NCBI RefSeq assembly: GCF_014646755.1
Contig: NZ_BMNW01000010.1
Coordinates: 1 to 64,000 of the forward strand
From: Pseudomonas asuensis
GTDB taxonomy: Bacteria > Pseudomonadota > Gammaproteobacteria > Pseudomonadales > Pseudomonadaceae
Reading direction: 5' to 3'
Length of the DNA stretch: 64,000 nucleotides
Shown: positions 17,262-26,511 of the stretch, piece after piece
Layout of the letters: each line of letters opens with the position of its first letter
How positions within the stretch are numbered: position 1 is the first letter of the stretch
Translations under genes and position numbers: made by a program
The notes under the pieces: generated by a model
Told to the model about the DNA's origin: nothing
The model's database searches: none
Seen by the model: the letters and a program-made list of their open reading frames with translations, nothing else

Positions 17262-18683
17262 TTAACGACTGGTAATACGGATACTACGCTTCCCCTCCTC
17301 AAGGCGGTCTCGCTCGCGGGCATATGCCAAATAGTATTTATTGACGCTACTGACATAGTTGACGACGCCCATCCCATGTTCTTCTGAGGCGATTCGCTCG
17401 ACCTGAAAGAACCATTTGTTAGGGTTAAGCCCCTGCCGCTTTGCTTCGGCTCGCAAACGCTGAACTCGTTCAGGCCCAAGATTGTACGCAGCGAGAACAA
17501 AAGCTCGACGCTCACGCTCATCAAGCTTTCGGCTGGAAAAAAATTGCCGCCTTAGCTTTGCCATGTAGCGGGCAGCAGCCTGCACATTGCCATCGACGGT
17601 ACGAATATTCTTGACCCCTACACTTCGGGCTGCCGAAGGCGTGATTTGCATCAGGCCCGTGGCACCACCGCTTCCCTTGGCGGTGCCATCCAGACCAGAC
17701 TCCTTGTAGGCCATCGCCGCGAGGGTTAACCAGTCCAGATTATAGGTATCGGCATATCGCTTCAGGACAGAACGTACCTCAGTAAGGCGCTGATGATCAT
17801 CGGCACCCAGTGGATTCCGGACCTTGGTGCTACCTTTATAAGCTTTCTGGAATGCAACATCGCTACCGGCCGGTAACCGGTAATCAGCCAAAAAGCCATT
17901 AACCACCTTGCGTAGCTCAGGCGTATCGCGCCGGACAAACCAAGTCATGTCCTGTTGTTTGGCTACGACTAGCCGCCGTTCGACATGCAGTTTGGGCAAG
18001 ACTTTAGCCCAACGTTCGGCAATAGGCTGCTCAACCACTGTAAGGGAAAAGATTCCCGCTGAAATCATTTCCAACACATCCTCAACCCCAAGGCTGGGGT
18101 CAACCCATTCAAGCTCCACAGGCTTAAGCTTTCGCTTGACCAGCTGCGCATTCAGCTCGCGTAGGGCCGGCTCGGCAGCACTGCCTGCCGGCAGGGTCAA
18201 CCGTCGCCCCGACAGTTGATCCAGACGCGTATAACGGCGCTGCCCGGCTCGACTGACGATTACAAGCGGTGTATTAGCCATAAGCGGATTGCTGCGTACG
18301 ACCTTTGCCCCTATGGGGCCTGAAAATAGCTCACCGGGAGCGGCAATATCTCCCTCGCCCCGTTCTAGCGCTGCGAGCAATTCATCTTTAGGCTTTGGAA
18401 TGAAGACAACCTTGAGCGGTTGCCCCTTTTTGGACTGACCGTTGAGATAATGCTCAAAGGCAGAGAGGCGGCGATATTCTACGCCGATGGACTTGCCATT
18501 TAGCTCACCAGAGCTGTTACGGTTCTGATTGACTAGAACACGGAGCACGCCGGCCGTACGAATGGCGGACAAGTCACGTACAGTTCTCTCTTGCTTCCAA
18601 TGCTCTGTACTTCCAACCCGTGCCTGGGCGGGGAAAGGTGATAACAACAGCAGACAACACACAACAATAAGATAACGCGCCAT
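17262..18683 (-). CDS. mltF: Membrane-bound lytic murein transglycosylase F (MltF)
   Basis: A 473-residue periplasmic enzyme with three parts: a signal peptide (MARYLIVVCCLLLLSPFPAQ), an ABC-type solute-binding-like domain (residues about 40-270), and an SLT domain (about 285-430) with the catalytic Glu in AYKESGLDG and the GATGLMQITPSAA and AAYNLGPERVQ motifs. It cleaves glycan strands of peptidoglycan, and the N-terminal domain of MltF senses muropeptides. The frame reaches much further upstream; the ATG at 18683 is chosen because it starts the signal peptide and has GGAG seven bases before. Pseudomonas has two MltF paralogues and this is the copy of the tatD neighbourhood. Confidence 0.9.
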   Translation of the reverse strand: MARYLIVVCCLLLLSPFPAQARVGSTEHWKQERTVRDLSAIRTAGVLRVLVNQNRNSSGELNGKSIGVEYRRLSAFEHYLNGQSKKGQPLKVVFIPKPKDELLAALERGEGDIAAPGELFSGPIGAKVVRSNPLMANTPLVIVSRAGQRRYTRLDQLSGRRLTLPAGSAAEPALRELNAQLVKRKLKPVELEWVDPSLGVEDVLEMISAGIFSLTVVEQPIAERWAKVLPKLHVERRLVVAKQQDMTWFVRRDTPELRKVVNGFLADYRLPAGSDVAFQKAYKGSTKVRNPLGADDHQRLTEVRSVLKRYADTYNLDWLTLAAMAYKESGLDGTAKGSGGATGLMQITPSAARSVGVKNIRTVDGNVQAAARYMAKLRRQFFSSRKLDERERRAFVLAAYNLGPERVQRLRAEAKRQGLNPNKWFFQVERIASEEHGMGVVNYVSSVNKYYLAYARERDRLEEGKRSIRITSR

Positions 18684-18855
18684 CCGGTTCTCCATGGTTG
18701 GCCCAGCGCAAGACAAGGCGCAACGACGCCCTCCTTTCCAGGAGGCAATGGAAGCCGAACTACTCATGAACACTGAGATAATCCTGTTCATGATCGACTT
18801 TTTTATCAAATGGACAGGCTGATACTCAGCTGGCCACCCTTTATTAGGTATTTTC

Positions 18856-19680
18856 ATGCAATTGATCGACATAGGCGTCAATCTGACTCATCCCAGCCTG
18901 GCACGAGAGGCCGAAGCCGTTATTGAGCGAGCACGCACAGCAGGTGTCGTTCAAATGATACTAACCGGTACAAGCCTTACCGAAAGCGAGGCTGCGCTCG
19001 AACTCTGCCGCTTGCTGGATGATTCGAATACGCTGTTTACAACAGCTGGCATTCACCCACACGAAGCGGCAAGCTGGAACACTACGACAGGACGTAGCCT
19101 CAAGGCACTGGCACAAGAGCAAAAAGTACGAGCCCTTGGTGAATGCGGGCTGGACTTCAACCGCGATATTGCTCCCCGCTCAGTGCAAGAGAAAGCTCTT
19201 GAAGAACAACTGGCTATAGCTGTTGAACTGCAGCTGCCTGTATTCCTGCATGAACGAGACGCCAGCGAACGTCTGCTGGCCATTATACGCGATTTTCGCG
19301 ACAAGCTTCCTGCAGCAGTCGTCCACTGTTTTACTGGCGAAAAACAAGCGCTCTATCAATACCTGGATCTGGATCTACATATTGGTATTACCGGCTGGAT
19401 TTGTGATGAGCGTCGCGGTACTCACCTTCATCCACTGATGAACGACATTCCCATAGGGCGGCTAATGTTGGAAAGCGATGCGCCTTATCTGCTTCCACGT
19501 ACGCTACGCCCTAAGCCCAAAAGCGGCCATAACGAGCCTGCTTTCTTGACCGAAGTACTGCATGAAGTTGCTCGCCACCGTAATGAGTCGCCTCAGGCGC
19601 TGGCAGCCCACACCACGGTAACGGCCCGCCAGTTTTTCAATCTGCCTGCCGTTGAAGCAACTTTCGAAGATCCGTCCTAA
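18856..19680 (+). CDS. tatD: TatD-family metal-dependent hydrolase (first copy)
   Basis: A 274-residue TIM-barrel nuclease of the TatD family. Metal ligands can be placed at IDIGVNLTH (strand 1; Asn in place of the first His of the HxH form, as in E. coli TatD), ALGECGLDF (Glu), FLHERDA and VVHCFTGE (His residues), and MLESDAPYL (Asp). TatD has 3'-5' exonuclease activity and takes part in DNA repair and protein quality control. Divergent from mltF; followed by a hairpin and then the chemoreceptor gene. A second TatD-family gene occurs at 42531; that one has the SHCHLD form. Confidence 0.9.
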   Translation: MQLIDIGVNLTHPSLAREAEAVIERARTAGVVQMILTGTSLTESEAALELCRLLDDSNTLFTTAGIHPHEAASWNTTTGRSLKALAQEQKVRALGECGLDFNRDIAPRSVQEKALEEQLAIAVELQLPVFLHERDASERLLAIIRDFRDKLPAAVVHCFTGEKQALYQYLDLDLHIGITGWICDERRGTHLHPLMNDIPIGRLMLESDAPYLLPRTLRPKPKSGHNEPAFLTEVLHEVARHRNESPQALAAHTTVTARQFFNLPAVEATFEDPS

Positions 19681-19716
19681 AGCTGCCCTCTATCGTGCCG
19701 CTAACCTGAGCGGAAA

Positions 19717-19743
19717 GAAGCGGTTGTCTCTATCAACCGCTTC
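19717..19743 (+). terminator. Hairpin between tatD and the chemoreceptor gene
   Basis: GAAGCGGTTG-TCTCTAT-CAACCGCTTC is a perfect 10-bp stem 37 bases after the tatD stop. The T-tract behind it is poor, so it may be a weak terminator or an mRNA-stabilising stem. Confidence 0.5.
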
Positions 19744-19798
19744 ACTACTTTGCTCCGGCTCAATGCCGGAAAGACTCCCGTTACGGACACGATACTCC

Positions 19799-21262
19799 AT
19801 GAGCGCTTGGATTCGAGACATTTCCCTGAAGTACAAATTCTGGGCTGTTAACGCCGTTGCTTTCTTTACGACACTGTTACTGGTCTTGTTTGCCATGCAT
19901 CTTGAGCAGAGCGCTCGCCTGGAAGCTGGACAGAATGCTGCCAGGCTTGAGGCAAGCCAGTTATCGAGGCTGACGGCCGACCAGTTCCCCATAACAGCCA
20001 CGGCGGCCAAGCTCAGTGACACCGCTGCACTGGCACGTATTGGGGTTGATGCCGTCTCCCTGACCGGAAAGCGGGACTGGGTAGAACTGGAGCATAGTGA
20101 AGCATTGGCCGGTGCATGGGTTGCCCAGACCGCTGATGGCCAGCCTTTTGCCGTGATGGTCGATCAGGTCAGCTTTGGGGAAGTCTTCATGCATCGTGCC
20201 TTTGAATACGGCATGGCTGTTTTCGTGCTGATGCTGGTACTTTTGGGTGCTTCTCAGCTTCTGATCCGCTTTATCCTGACCAATCTGCATACGCTCAAGG
20301 ATGTCATGCTGCACGTGGAGCGCAGCGGTGATCTATCGGCACGTGTGCCGCTCAACAGTCGTGATGAGGTCGGTCAGATGGCTAATGCGTTCAATGCGAT
20401 GCAGGGCGGCTACCAACGAATTGTCATGACTGTAACCGAGACCGCCACTCGACTGGATGACGGTGCTGCACGTCTGGCCAGCACCATGCGAGAAGTGCAA
20501 CGCGGCATGCTCAATCAACAGAGCGAAACCGACCAGACAGCAACAGCCATCAATGAGATGTCCACGACGGTTCATCATATTGCCCAGCATGCCGCCGATA
20601 CACGGGATCAGTCCAAAGAAGCTGACCGCCTGGCGGGCGCTGGTCAGGCTGTAGTCGAGCGTGTCGGCCAGTCAATTTCCGGGCTTTCCCAAGGGGTTCA
20701 GCAAACGGCTGAAATGATTCAGCATCTGGCTGACAACAGTCAGAAAATCAGTAGTGTCGTCAGTGTTATTCACGGTATAGCCGAGCAGACCAACCTGCTG
20801 GCACTTAATGCTGCCATCGAAGCGGCACGTGCTGGCGAGATGGGGCGCGGCTTTGCGGTTGTGGCTGATGAGGTTCGCAATCTGGCAAAACGTGTACAGG
20901 CTTCAACCAACGAAATCACCCAGATGATCGCAACGCTTCAAGCAGGCACACGCGATGCGGTTGAATTCATGAACGAAAGTTCGATCAAAGCAGATGGGTG
21001 TGTTGAAGAAGCCGTTGAAGCCGGGCAGGCACTGGCAGCTATCGCCGGCGCTGTGGCGCAAATGCGTGATAGTAATACGCAGATTGCGGTGGCTGCAGAA
21101 CAGCAGTCTCACGTGGCAGAGGAAATGAACCGTTCTGTAGTAGGTATTCGAGATGTAACCGAGCATACCGTACAGCAGACATCAGGCGCCTCGGCGACCA
21201 GTCAGGAACTCGCTGCATTGGCAGGTGACCTGAATCGCGCCATTCAACAGCTTAAGCTTTAA
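19799..21262 (+). CDS. Methyl-accepting chemotaxis protein
   Basis: A 487-residue chemoreceptor: TM1 at residues about 12-35, a short periplasmic domain of roughly 105 residues (too small for a dCache or 4-helix bundle of standard size), TM2 at about 140-165, a HAMP domain (about 165-220), and a cytoplasmic signalling domain with the highly conserved hairpin tip [19 protein letters not shown]. The frame extends back into tatD, but the ATG at 19799 begins [15 protein letters not shown] just before TM1. No C-terminal CheR-binding pentapeptide is present; it ends in RAIQQLKL. The ligand is unknown. Confidence 0.93.
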   Translation: MSAWIRDISLKYKFWAVNAVAFFTTLLLVLFAMHLEQSARLEAGQNAARLEASQLSRLTADQFPITATAAKLSDTAALARIGVDAVSLTGKRDWVELEHSEALAGAWVAQTADGQPFAVMVDQVSFGEVFMHRAFEYGMAVFVLMLVLLGASQLLIRFILTNLHTLKDVMLHVERSGDLSARVPLNSRDEVGQMANAFNAMQGGYQRIVMTVTETATRLDDGAARLASTMREVQRGMLNQQSETDQTATAINEMSTTVHHIAQHAADTRDQSKEADRLAGAGQAVVERVGQSISGLSQGVQQTAEMIQHLADNSQKISSVVSVIHGIAEQTNLLALNAAIEAARAGEMGRGFAVVADEVRNLAKRVQASTNEITQMIATLQAGTRDAVEFMNESSIKADGCVEEAVEAGQALAAIAGAVAQMRDSNTQIAVAAEQQSHVAEEMNRSVVGIRDVTEHTVQQTSGASATSQELAALAGDLNRAIQQLKL

Positions 21263-21277
21263 GCACAGACGCTCTAT

Positions 21278-21321
21278 GGCTTTGATAGCGAGGAGCAATT
21301 CGCACCTAAACTATCAAAGCC
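21278..21321. repeat. Perfect 11-bp inverted repeat upstream of a small membrane gene
   Basis: GGCTTTGATAG (21278-21288) and CTATCAAAGCC (21311-21321) are exact inverted copies separated by 22 bases, followed directly by CTTAC-A-GTAAG. There is no T-tract, so it is not a standard terminator of the chemoreceptor gene; operator or RNA structure are possible. Confidence 0.6.
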
Positions 21322-21357
21322 CTTACAGTAAGTGCATCAATTAACAGGAGTGCAATC

Positions 21358-21567
21358 ATGCACCATATGATGAGCAAGGCCTCCTCACGAGATACAGTGC
21401 TGATGCTATCAGTGCCTCTGGTTAGCCTTTCCGTCCTGACCGTTGTCAGTGGGCTGTTATGCCACAGTGTTACCAGTCTGGCTGTGGGCGGAATAGGTAT
21501 CGTAGCCGCCATGGCTATCCAGTTTCACGAGCCTAGCAAAAAATCTCATTCACTATTGGTAAGCTGA
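21358..21567 (+). CDS. Small hydrophobic membrane protein, unknown function
   Basis: A 69-residue protein with an AGGAG eight bases before the ATG. After a short polar N-terminus (MHHMMSKASSRDT) come two hydrophobic stretches (VLMLSVPLVSLSVLTVVSGL and SLAVGGIGIVAAMAI) that suggest two transmembrane helices, and a polar tail. I do not recognise the family. It is preceded by an 11-bp inverted repeat and ends 14 bases before the end of the convergent tgpA gene. The ribosome site and codon usage support it as a real gene; function is open. Confidence 0.6.
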   Translation: MHHMMSKASSRDTVLMLSVPLVSLSVLTVVSGLLCHSVTSLAVGGIGIVAAMAIQFHEPSKKSHSLLVS

Positions 21568-21580
21568 CCGAGCGCCTTTG

Positions 21581-23584
21581 TTACACTCGATCAGCTTTTC
21601 CAGGTGTATTCAACGCTCTTTTTAGAGCTCTTAGCCGCTCTTTGAGAAGGCTTTCGTTTACGTCTTCACGGCTATAACGTTGCCGTTCGAAGCTAAGGCA
21701 GAACGCCTCGATTTCCTTTTGCTGATCTGGCAATCGCTGACTCGTACGGTGCATGAAATGACGTACCGTTTCAGCTTTTTCACGCTCTAGGCCATAGCGT
21801 CGAACCAGGCGCTCAAACTGACTGAAAAGCTTTTTTTGCGGATCTCTTTCGCGCTGCCAAGGCTTAAGCAGCCATAGAGCTAGCATTGCCACTAGAAGAC
21901 TGCCGCCTCCCACAAGCGCCGCCACAAACGTAGCGCTGTCAACCTTACCAAACCAGCCGCGTAATAAGTCGCCCTGCGTTTCGGCCTGATAATTCAACAC
22001 CCAACGTTGCCACCCATAGTTAAGCCTGTCCCATGTCATTCGCACATCGTTAAGCCAGGCGAATTGACGGTAACGCATCGGTGAAAAGGGTGATGATTCC
22101 AGAAAGGCGCCCTCGCCCCGTGCACTAGCCAAGGCATCTTCAAGGCCACGCTCTATCCGCTCGGGTGCTACCTGGGCAGTAGGGTCAACACTGATCCAGC
22201 CCTTCCCTGCAACCCAATACTCTACCCAGGCGTGTGCATCAAACTGATGAACCGTCAGGTAATTACCGGCCTGGTTGTATTCGCCCCCCTGATACCCCGC
22301 GACCATTCGGGCAGGAATGCCAGCGACGCGCAGGAGAAACGTCATTGCACCGGCATAGTGAGCACAAAAGCCGCGACGATGTTCAAAAAGAAACGCATCG
22401 ATAGCATTCGCCCCGCCTACCGGAGGTTTAAGGGTATAAATAAAAGGTTCTTCACGAAAATAACGCAGCAGTGCCCCTGCCAATGCCTGAGCCTCAGGGT
22501 AGCGCTGCTGCAAATCTTTGATCCAGGCACGTGCCTGTAGATCATTGCCAGCAGGCAATTGTAGGGCCCGTCGGGAATTGGCCGGGCTAATCTGCACCTC
22601 ACGGACAACCTGCGGCCATGAAGTTGCCTTGTACATTAGCGGTGAGTCAACAGGCCGTCGACGTTGCAAATGAAAATCTGCAGCCAGCCTGGCGTCACCT
22701 TGATTGATTTGAGGGACATCCAACGCAAACAGCCAAGGCTTCTGGCTTGGTTCCATGACTACGGTGTAGTTAACAGCAGGTCCGGCGGGCTGCCATTGCG
22801 GCGCAGTGCTATAGGCAGTTTCCTGACTGACCGACCAGCGCTGCCCATCAAAACGCTCGAATGTTGCCGCTCGCCAATAAAGTGTATTACGCGGTGGAGA
22901 GTCCTCCTCGAAGCTGACCCGGAAAGCCCGCTCGGCGGACTGGGATAGCTCAGCAATTTCACCCGGAGCAATCGTATCCGAAAGCCCTGTAACAGCCTTA
23001 TCGGCTGATTGAGGCATTGACCACAACGGCCCTAATCTCGGAAAGAATAAAAATAATACAAGCATGAGCGGCAATGCTTGAAGTACCAGGCTCCCTGCCA
23101 GTCTGTAGGTCGGCCAGGGCCTATTCGCCATGCCACTTTGCTGAAGACCAATAAGCGCCGCCAGCAAAGCAGAAATAGGCAGCAGGCTATATAAGGCGGC
23201 AAGAAAACTGTCATCAAACAAGTAGGCGATGACAACAGCAAAAAAGCCTAGAAAGATCACCACCAAGGCATCTCGCCTTGTGTTCATTTCGACCAGTTTG
23301 AGCACAAACATAGAAATGAGTAGTGCTGTCCCGCCGTCCAGTCCGATCACTGTACCCTGGGCAAACCAGACGCTTGCTGCGGCTACAATCAGTAGGCCAG
23401 CCTTTTCGATTCGGGTAGGCGCTCGAACCTTCATCCTGAATTGTTGAATACGCCAGAGTGCACATCCCAGCCACAGCCCGACGATCCAGGGCGGCAAATG
23501 GAATAAATGAGGTGCAATGACAAGTGCCTGAGCCACCAGCAGCCACGTCAGGGCAATTCGAGGGATAGGTTGAGCGGCTGTCAT
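21581..23584 (-). CDS. tgpA: Transglutaminase-like membrane protein TgpA
   Basis: A 667-residue inner membrane protein. An N-terminal bundle of about six TM helices (residues 1-200, with DUF3488 character) is followed by a periplasmic transglutaminase-like domain with the triad in GFCAHYAGAM (Cys), FDAHAWVEYW (His) and WISVDPTAQ (Asp), then one further TM helix near 560 and a cytoplasmic tail. TgpA is essential in P. aeruginosa; its substrate is unsettled. It is the last gene of the moxR-DUF58-tgpA set and its ATG overlaps the stop of the DUF58 gene by four bases (ATGA). Confidence 0.93.
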   Translation of the reverse strand: MTAAQPIPRIALTWLLVAQALVIAPHLFHLPPWIVGLWLGCALWRIQQFRMKVRAPTRIEKAGLLIVAAASVWFAQGTVIGLDGGTALLISMFVLKLVEMNTRRDALVVIFLGFFAVVIAYLFDDSFLAALYSLLPISALLAALIGLQQSGMANRPWPTYRLAGSLVLQALPLMLVLFLFFPRLGPLWSMPQSADKAVTGLSDTIAPGEIAELSQSAERAFRVSFEEDSPPRNTLYWRAATFERFDGQRWSVSQETAYSTAPQWQPAGPAVNYTVVMEPSQKPWLFALDVPQINQGDARLAADFHLQRRRPVDSPLMYKATSWPQVVREVQISPANSRRALQLPAGNDLQARAWIKDLQQRYPEAQALAGALLRYFREEPFIYTLKPPVGGANAIDAFLFEHRRGFCAHYAGAMTFLLRVAGIPARMVAGYQGGEYNQAGNYLTVHQFDAHAWVEYWVAGKGWISVDPTAQVAPERIERGLEDALASARGEGAFLESSPFSPMRYRQFAWLNDVRMTWDRLNYGWQRWVLNYQAETQGDLLRGWFGKVDSATFVAALVGGGSLLVAMLALWLLKPWQRERDPQKKLFSQFERLVRRYGLEREKAETVRHFMHRTSQRLPDQQKEIEAFCLSFERQRYSREDVNESLLKERLRALKRALNTPGKADRV

Positions 23585-24537
23585 GAAGGCTGTCCAAACA
23601 GGGCCAGTGCCTTGAGCGCCGCTGCCTGATGCGCCTCACCCGTGTCAGGCTTCAGTACAGTTCCTGGCAAACGCAGGCCAAAGCGCTGCTGCTTGGCCGA
23701 GCAGGCCAAAACCCAATGGCAAAGCTGGGATAGTCGCGTCTCCACATCTCCATCCAATACAGAAAAGTCGAGCCAGAGATCACTTCCGGTCAGCATGGCA
23801 AAGTCCCGAACAAGGAGTCCCTGCCCGCGCGAGTAGGCCTTCCAGTCCAACCGGCGACGCGAATCTCCCGGCTGATAAGGTCTTAGTCCCAAAAAATCAT
23901 CAGCACCCTGCCCATGAGTACGCGAGCCTTCTTCAGCATCTGTATCGATACCCGCCGGCAAGAGCAGATCGCCTGGTATGGGTTTAGGGTAAATTAATGC
24001 CTTCTGCTCCAGGTCCAGCCAACTCCAGGCAACCATCAGCCCCAATGGAAACCGGCTTTCCACACGAAGCCTGCCCGGCCTCAGCCAGCCTCGCTTTACT
24101 GAGGTCAGAAAGAGATCCAACTCGCTCGCACCACCTGCCTCGACATCCACATACTGCATGTCCTCTTGTCGCCAGCCAATCGCAACGGCTTGGTGCGCTC
24201 GACTGTCATCGTCCAAACGCACCCTGAAACGTACTGGCTCATCAACAAACGCGGTTGCCGAGCCAGCAGCCGTCAAACGAAGCCCAGCCAGGTTTCGGTA
24301 AGTATGCAGGATGGTGACAACCCCGACCGAGAACAGTAGAAATGTCAGCCCATAGGCAAGACTGTTTTGGTAGTTGATGGCCGCAAGTAGCATCAATACC
24401 AACGAAACGCCAAAGGCTGTGCCTTGGCGGGTCGGCAAGATAAAAATACGCTTCTGGTGCAAAACCATTGAGGGGGCAGCCGGTATGCGCCGGTCCAGCC
24501 ATGCACTCCACTGACGCCGAAAAGGGCTTGCTTTCAT
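23581..24537 (-). CDS. DUF58 domain protein
   Basis: A 318-residue protein with two TM helices near residues 32-75 (GTAFGVSLVLMLLAAINY and following) and a cytoplasmic DUF58 region with the family signature DFLGLRPYQPGDSRRRLDWK. DUF58 proteins have a vWA-like fold and are always found with a MoxR ATPase and often a transglutaminase. A joint chaperone-like or maturation role is assumed from context. It sits six bases after moxR and overlaps tgpA by four bases, so the three genes are one translationally coupled unit. Confidence 0.9.
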   Translation of the reverse strand: MKASPFRRQWSAWLDRRIPAAPSMVLHQKRIFILPTRQGTAFGVSLVLMLLAAINYQNSLAYGLTFLLFSVGVVTILHTYRNLAGLRLTAAGSATAFVDEPVRFRVRLDDDSRAHQAVAIGWRQEDMQYVDVEAGGASELDLFLTSVKRGWLRPGRLRVESRFPLGLMVAWSWLDLEQKALIYPKPIPGDLLLPAGIDTDAEEGSRTHGQGADDFLGLRPYQPGDSRRRLDWKAYSRGQGLLVRDFAMLTGSDLWLDFSVLDGDVETRLSQLCHWVLACSAKQQRFGLRLPGTVLKPDTGEAHQAAALKALALFGQPS

Positions 24538-24543
24538 AAGACG

Positions 24544-25461
24544 TCAGAGGGCCGGAACTTCACGGAGCAACCATTGAACCAGCGCGCCACCACCATGACC
24601 CGCAGGATCGGCCTGATCACGTAAACGATGTCCGGCCACAGCAGGCAATACAACCTGTACGTCCTCAGGAATGACATAATCACGACCGTCCAACAATGCC
24701 CAGGCGCGTGCAGCGCCCAGCAAGGCCAAGCTGCCTCGCGGTGACAAGCCCAGCGCAAAATTAGACTGTGTGCGGGTTGCTTCGACTAAGCGCAGTACAT
24801 AGTCTACGACCGCGTCGCTGGCATGAACTTTAGGTACTTCACTTTGGATAGCGGCCAACTGCCGATGATCTAGCAGCGGCTCAAGCCGGGGAAGCTGGTC
24901 TCTACCTGATCCACCCAACAACAAGGCACGCTCCGCTGCCCGCCCGGGATAACCCAGCGAAAGCCGCATCAGGAAGCGATCCAGCTGGGATTCCGGCAAT
25001 GCAAACGTACCGCCCTGGGACACAGGGTTCTGGGTAGCGATCACAAAGAAAGGCTCTGGGAGCGGACGAGTCGCGCCTTCAATGGTGACCTGCCCCTCCT
25101 CCATCGCTTCCAGCAGTGCGCTCTGGCTCTTGGGGGTTGCACGGTTGATTTCGTCCGCCAACAACAGTTCGGTAAAAACCGGTCCCGGATGAAAGACGAA
25201 TTGCCCAGTGTCCTTATCGAAGACGGACGTGCCTAATATATCGCCAGGCAACAGATCAGATGTAAATTGGATACGTTGAAACGAAAGGCCGAGTACCTTG
25301 GCCAGCGCATGGCTTAATGTGGTCTTGCCCATACCGGGCAGATCTTCAATCAGTAAATGACCTTTAGCGAGCAGGCAGGTCATGGCCAGGCGGACTTGCT
25401 TGTCCTTGCCGAGCAGGACCCTGTCGACTGCTTGGAGACAGGTTTCCAGTTGCGCGTGCAT
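24544..25461 (-). CDS. MoxR-family AAA+ ATPase
   Basis: A 305-residue ATPase with Walker A in EDLPGMGKTTLSHAL, Walker B and the MoxR signature LLADEINRATPKSQSALLEA, sensor 1 in FVIATQNPVSQGG and the arginine-finger region QLDRFLMRLSLGYPG, followed by the C-terminal lid. The ATG has GAGGAG in front. It is the first gene of the moxR-DUF58-tgpA operon. MoxR ATPases act as chaperones for vWA-type partners, here presumably the DUF58 protein. Confidence 0.93.
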   Translation of the reverse strand: MHAQLETCLQAVDRVLLGKDKQVRLAMTCLLAKGHLLIEDLPGMGKTTLSHALAKVLGLSFQRIQFTSDLLPGDILGTSVFDKDTGQFVFHPGPVFTELLLADEINRATPKSQSALLEAMEEGQVTIEGATRPLPEPFFVIATQNPVSQGGTFALPESQLDRFLMRLSLGYPGRAAERALLLGGSGRDQLPRLEPLLDHRQLAAIQSEVPKVHASDAVVDYVLRLVEATRTQSNFALGLSPRGSLALLGAARAWALLDGRDYVIPEDVQVVLPAVAGHRLRDQADPAGHGGGALVQWLLREVPAL

Positions 25462-25587
25462 TACGTTCTCCTCTTGAACAGCCCGATGCTACTTGAACCG
25501 TGCAAGCGAAGAACAGGGCTTGAAATCTTTTGTGACGCTCGCGGGCAACACTCATGCTAGAGCGAGCCACGCGAGCATCTCCTGATT

Positions 25588-26286
25588 TCAGCGTAGATCA
25601 GCCAGGATAGCCGTCAATGCCGCCGCAGGATCAGCGGCGCGGCTGATGGGACGGCCGATCACCAGATAGTCAGATCCGGCTTCTAATGCCTCCCGAGGCG
25701 TAAGGATACGGCGTTGGTCATCTAGTGCACTGCCCGCCGGGCGAATACCCGGAGTCACCAACTGTAACCCTGGATGAGCCGTCTTGAGTGAAGAGGCCTC
25801 CTGGGCAGAGCATACCAGACCATCCATGCCGGCACGCTCAGCCAGCCCGGCCAAGCGGAGGACTTGCTCCTTGGGGTCAATATCCAGACCGATACCCGCC
25901 AGGTCTTCGCGCTCCATGCTAGTCAACACCGTTACACCTATCAGCAAAGGCTTGGGGCCGTTAAGTTTGTCGAGCGTCTCCCGGCAGGCCGCCATCATGC
26001 GTAAACCACCTGAGCAATGGACATTCACCATCCATACGCCCTGCTCGGCTGCAGCCTTCACGGCCATGGCCGTCGTGTTGGGGATGTCATGAAATTTGAG
26101 ATCAAGGAAAACCTCGAATCCCTTGGCATGCAGCGCCTCGATAATAGGCGTGCCGTGGGAGGTAAACAGCTCTTTGCCTACTTTGACGCGGCACTGCGCC
26201 GGATCAAGTTGATCCGCCAATGCCAGGGCGCCCTCAGCAGTAGGAAAATCCAGGGCGACAATAATCGGTGTCTGGCAAGCAGGCAT
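25588..26286 (-). CDS. pyrF: Orotidine 5'-phosphate decarboxylase
   Basis: A 232-residue TIM-barrel enzyme that makes UMP from OMP. Visible sites are [12 protein letters not shown], the catalytic Lys/Asp network in [12 protein letters not shown], and the phosphate-binding end [14 protein letters not shown]. The length and motifs are standard for the short bacterial form. It follows the moxR cluster on the same strand with a 126-base gap and is divergent from the ethanolamine genes. Confidence 0.96.
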   Translation of the reverse strand: MPACQTPIIVALDFPTAEGALALADQLDPAQCRVKVGKELFTSHGTPIIEALHAKGFEVFLDLKFHDIPNTTAMAVKAAAEQGVWMVNVHCSGGLRMMAACRETLDKLNGPKPLLIGVTVLTSMEREDLAGIGLDIDPKEQVLRLAGLAERAGMDGLVCSAQEASSLKTAHPGLQLVTPGIRPAGSALDDQRRILTPREALEAGSDYLVIGRPISRAADPAAALTAILADLR

Positions 26287-26377
26287 GGCACTCTCACAAA
26301 TGAATCCAGGAAAGTCTTATTGTCGCAGAAAGCTAATTCGTGGCAAAACCATTGCTCACCCAGCTGGCTCAATGCAC

Positions 26378-26399
26378 CAAAACAAAGAGTCATGTTTTG
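26378..26399. promoter_or_regulatory. Inverted repeat, candidate enhancer site for the ethanolamine operon
   Basis: CAAAACA-AAGAGTCA-TGTTTTG, two exact 7-bp arms around an 8-base spacer. It lies 63 bases upstream of the sigma-54 promoter elements, in the region where an enhancer-binding protein such as EatR would be expected. Assignment to EatR is inference. Confidence 0.45.
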
Positions 26400-26461
26400 A
26401 CTGGCGCCCTACGATTGGGCAGCTATGGTGTTAGAAAGCCGCTAAAAAAGCCAAAACAGGC

Positions 26462-26477
26462 TGGCATGCTCGCTGCA
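26462..26477 (+). promoter_or_regulatory. Sigma-54 (-24/-12) promoter of the ethanolamine operon
   Basis: TGGCATGCTCGCTGCA matches the consensus TGGCACG-N4-TTGCA with the invariant GG and GC in exact spacing and two mismatches. It lies 35 bases before the permease ATG. Ethanolamine use in P. aeruginosa is known to need RpoN and the enhancer-binding protein EatR. Confidence 0.7.
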
Positions 26478-26511
26478 ATGGTTACCTGCGAACCCACTCG
26501 GTGAGACGAAG

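Noticed and set aside
25364-25570. Minus-strand frame overlapping the moxR start
   Set aside because: Mostly inside moxR in another phase; no ribosome site or recognisable product.
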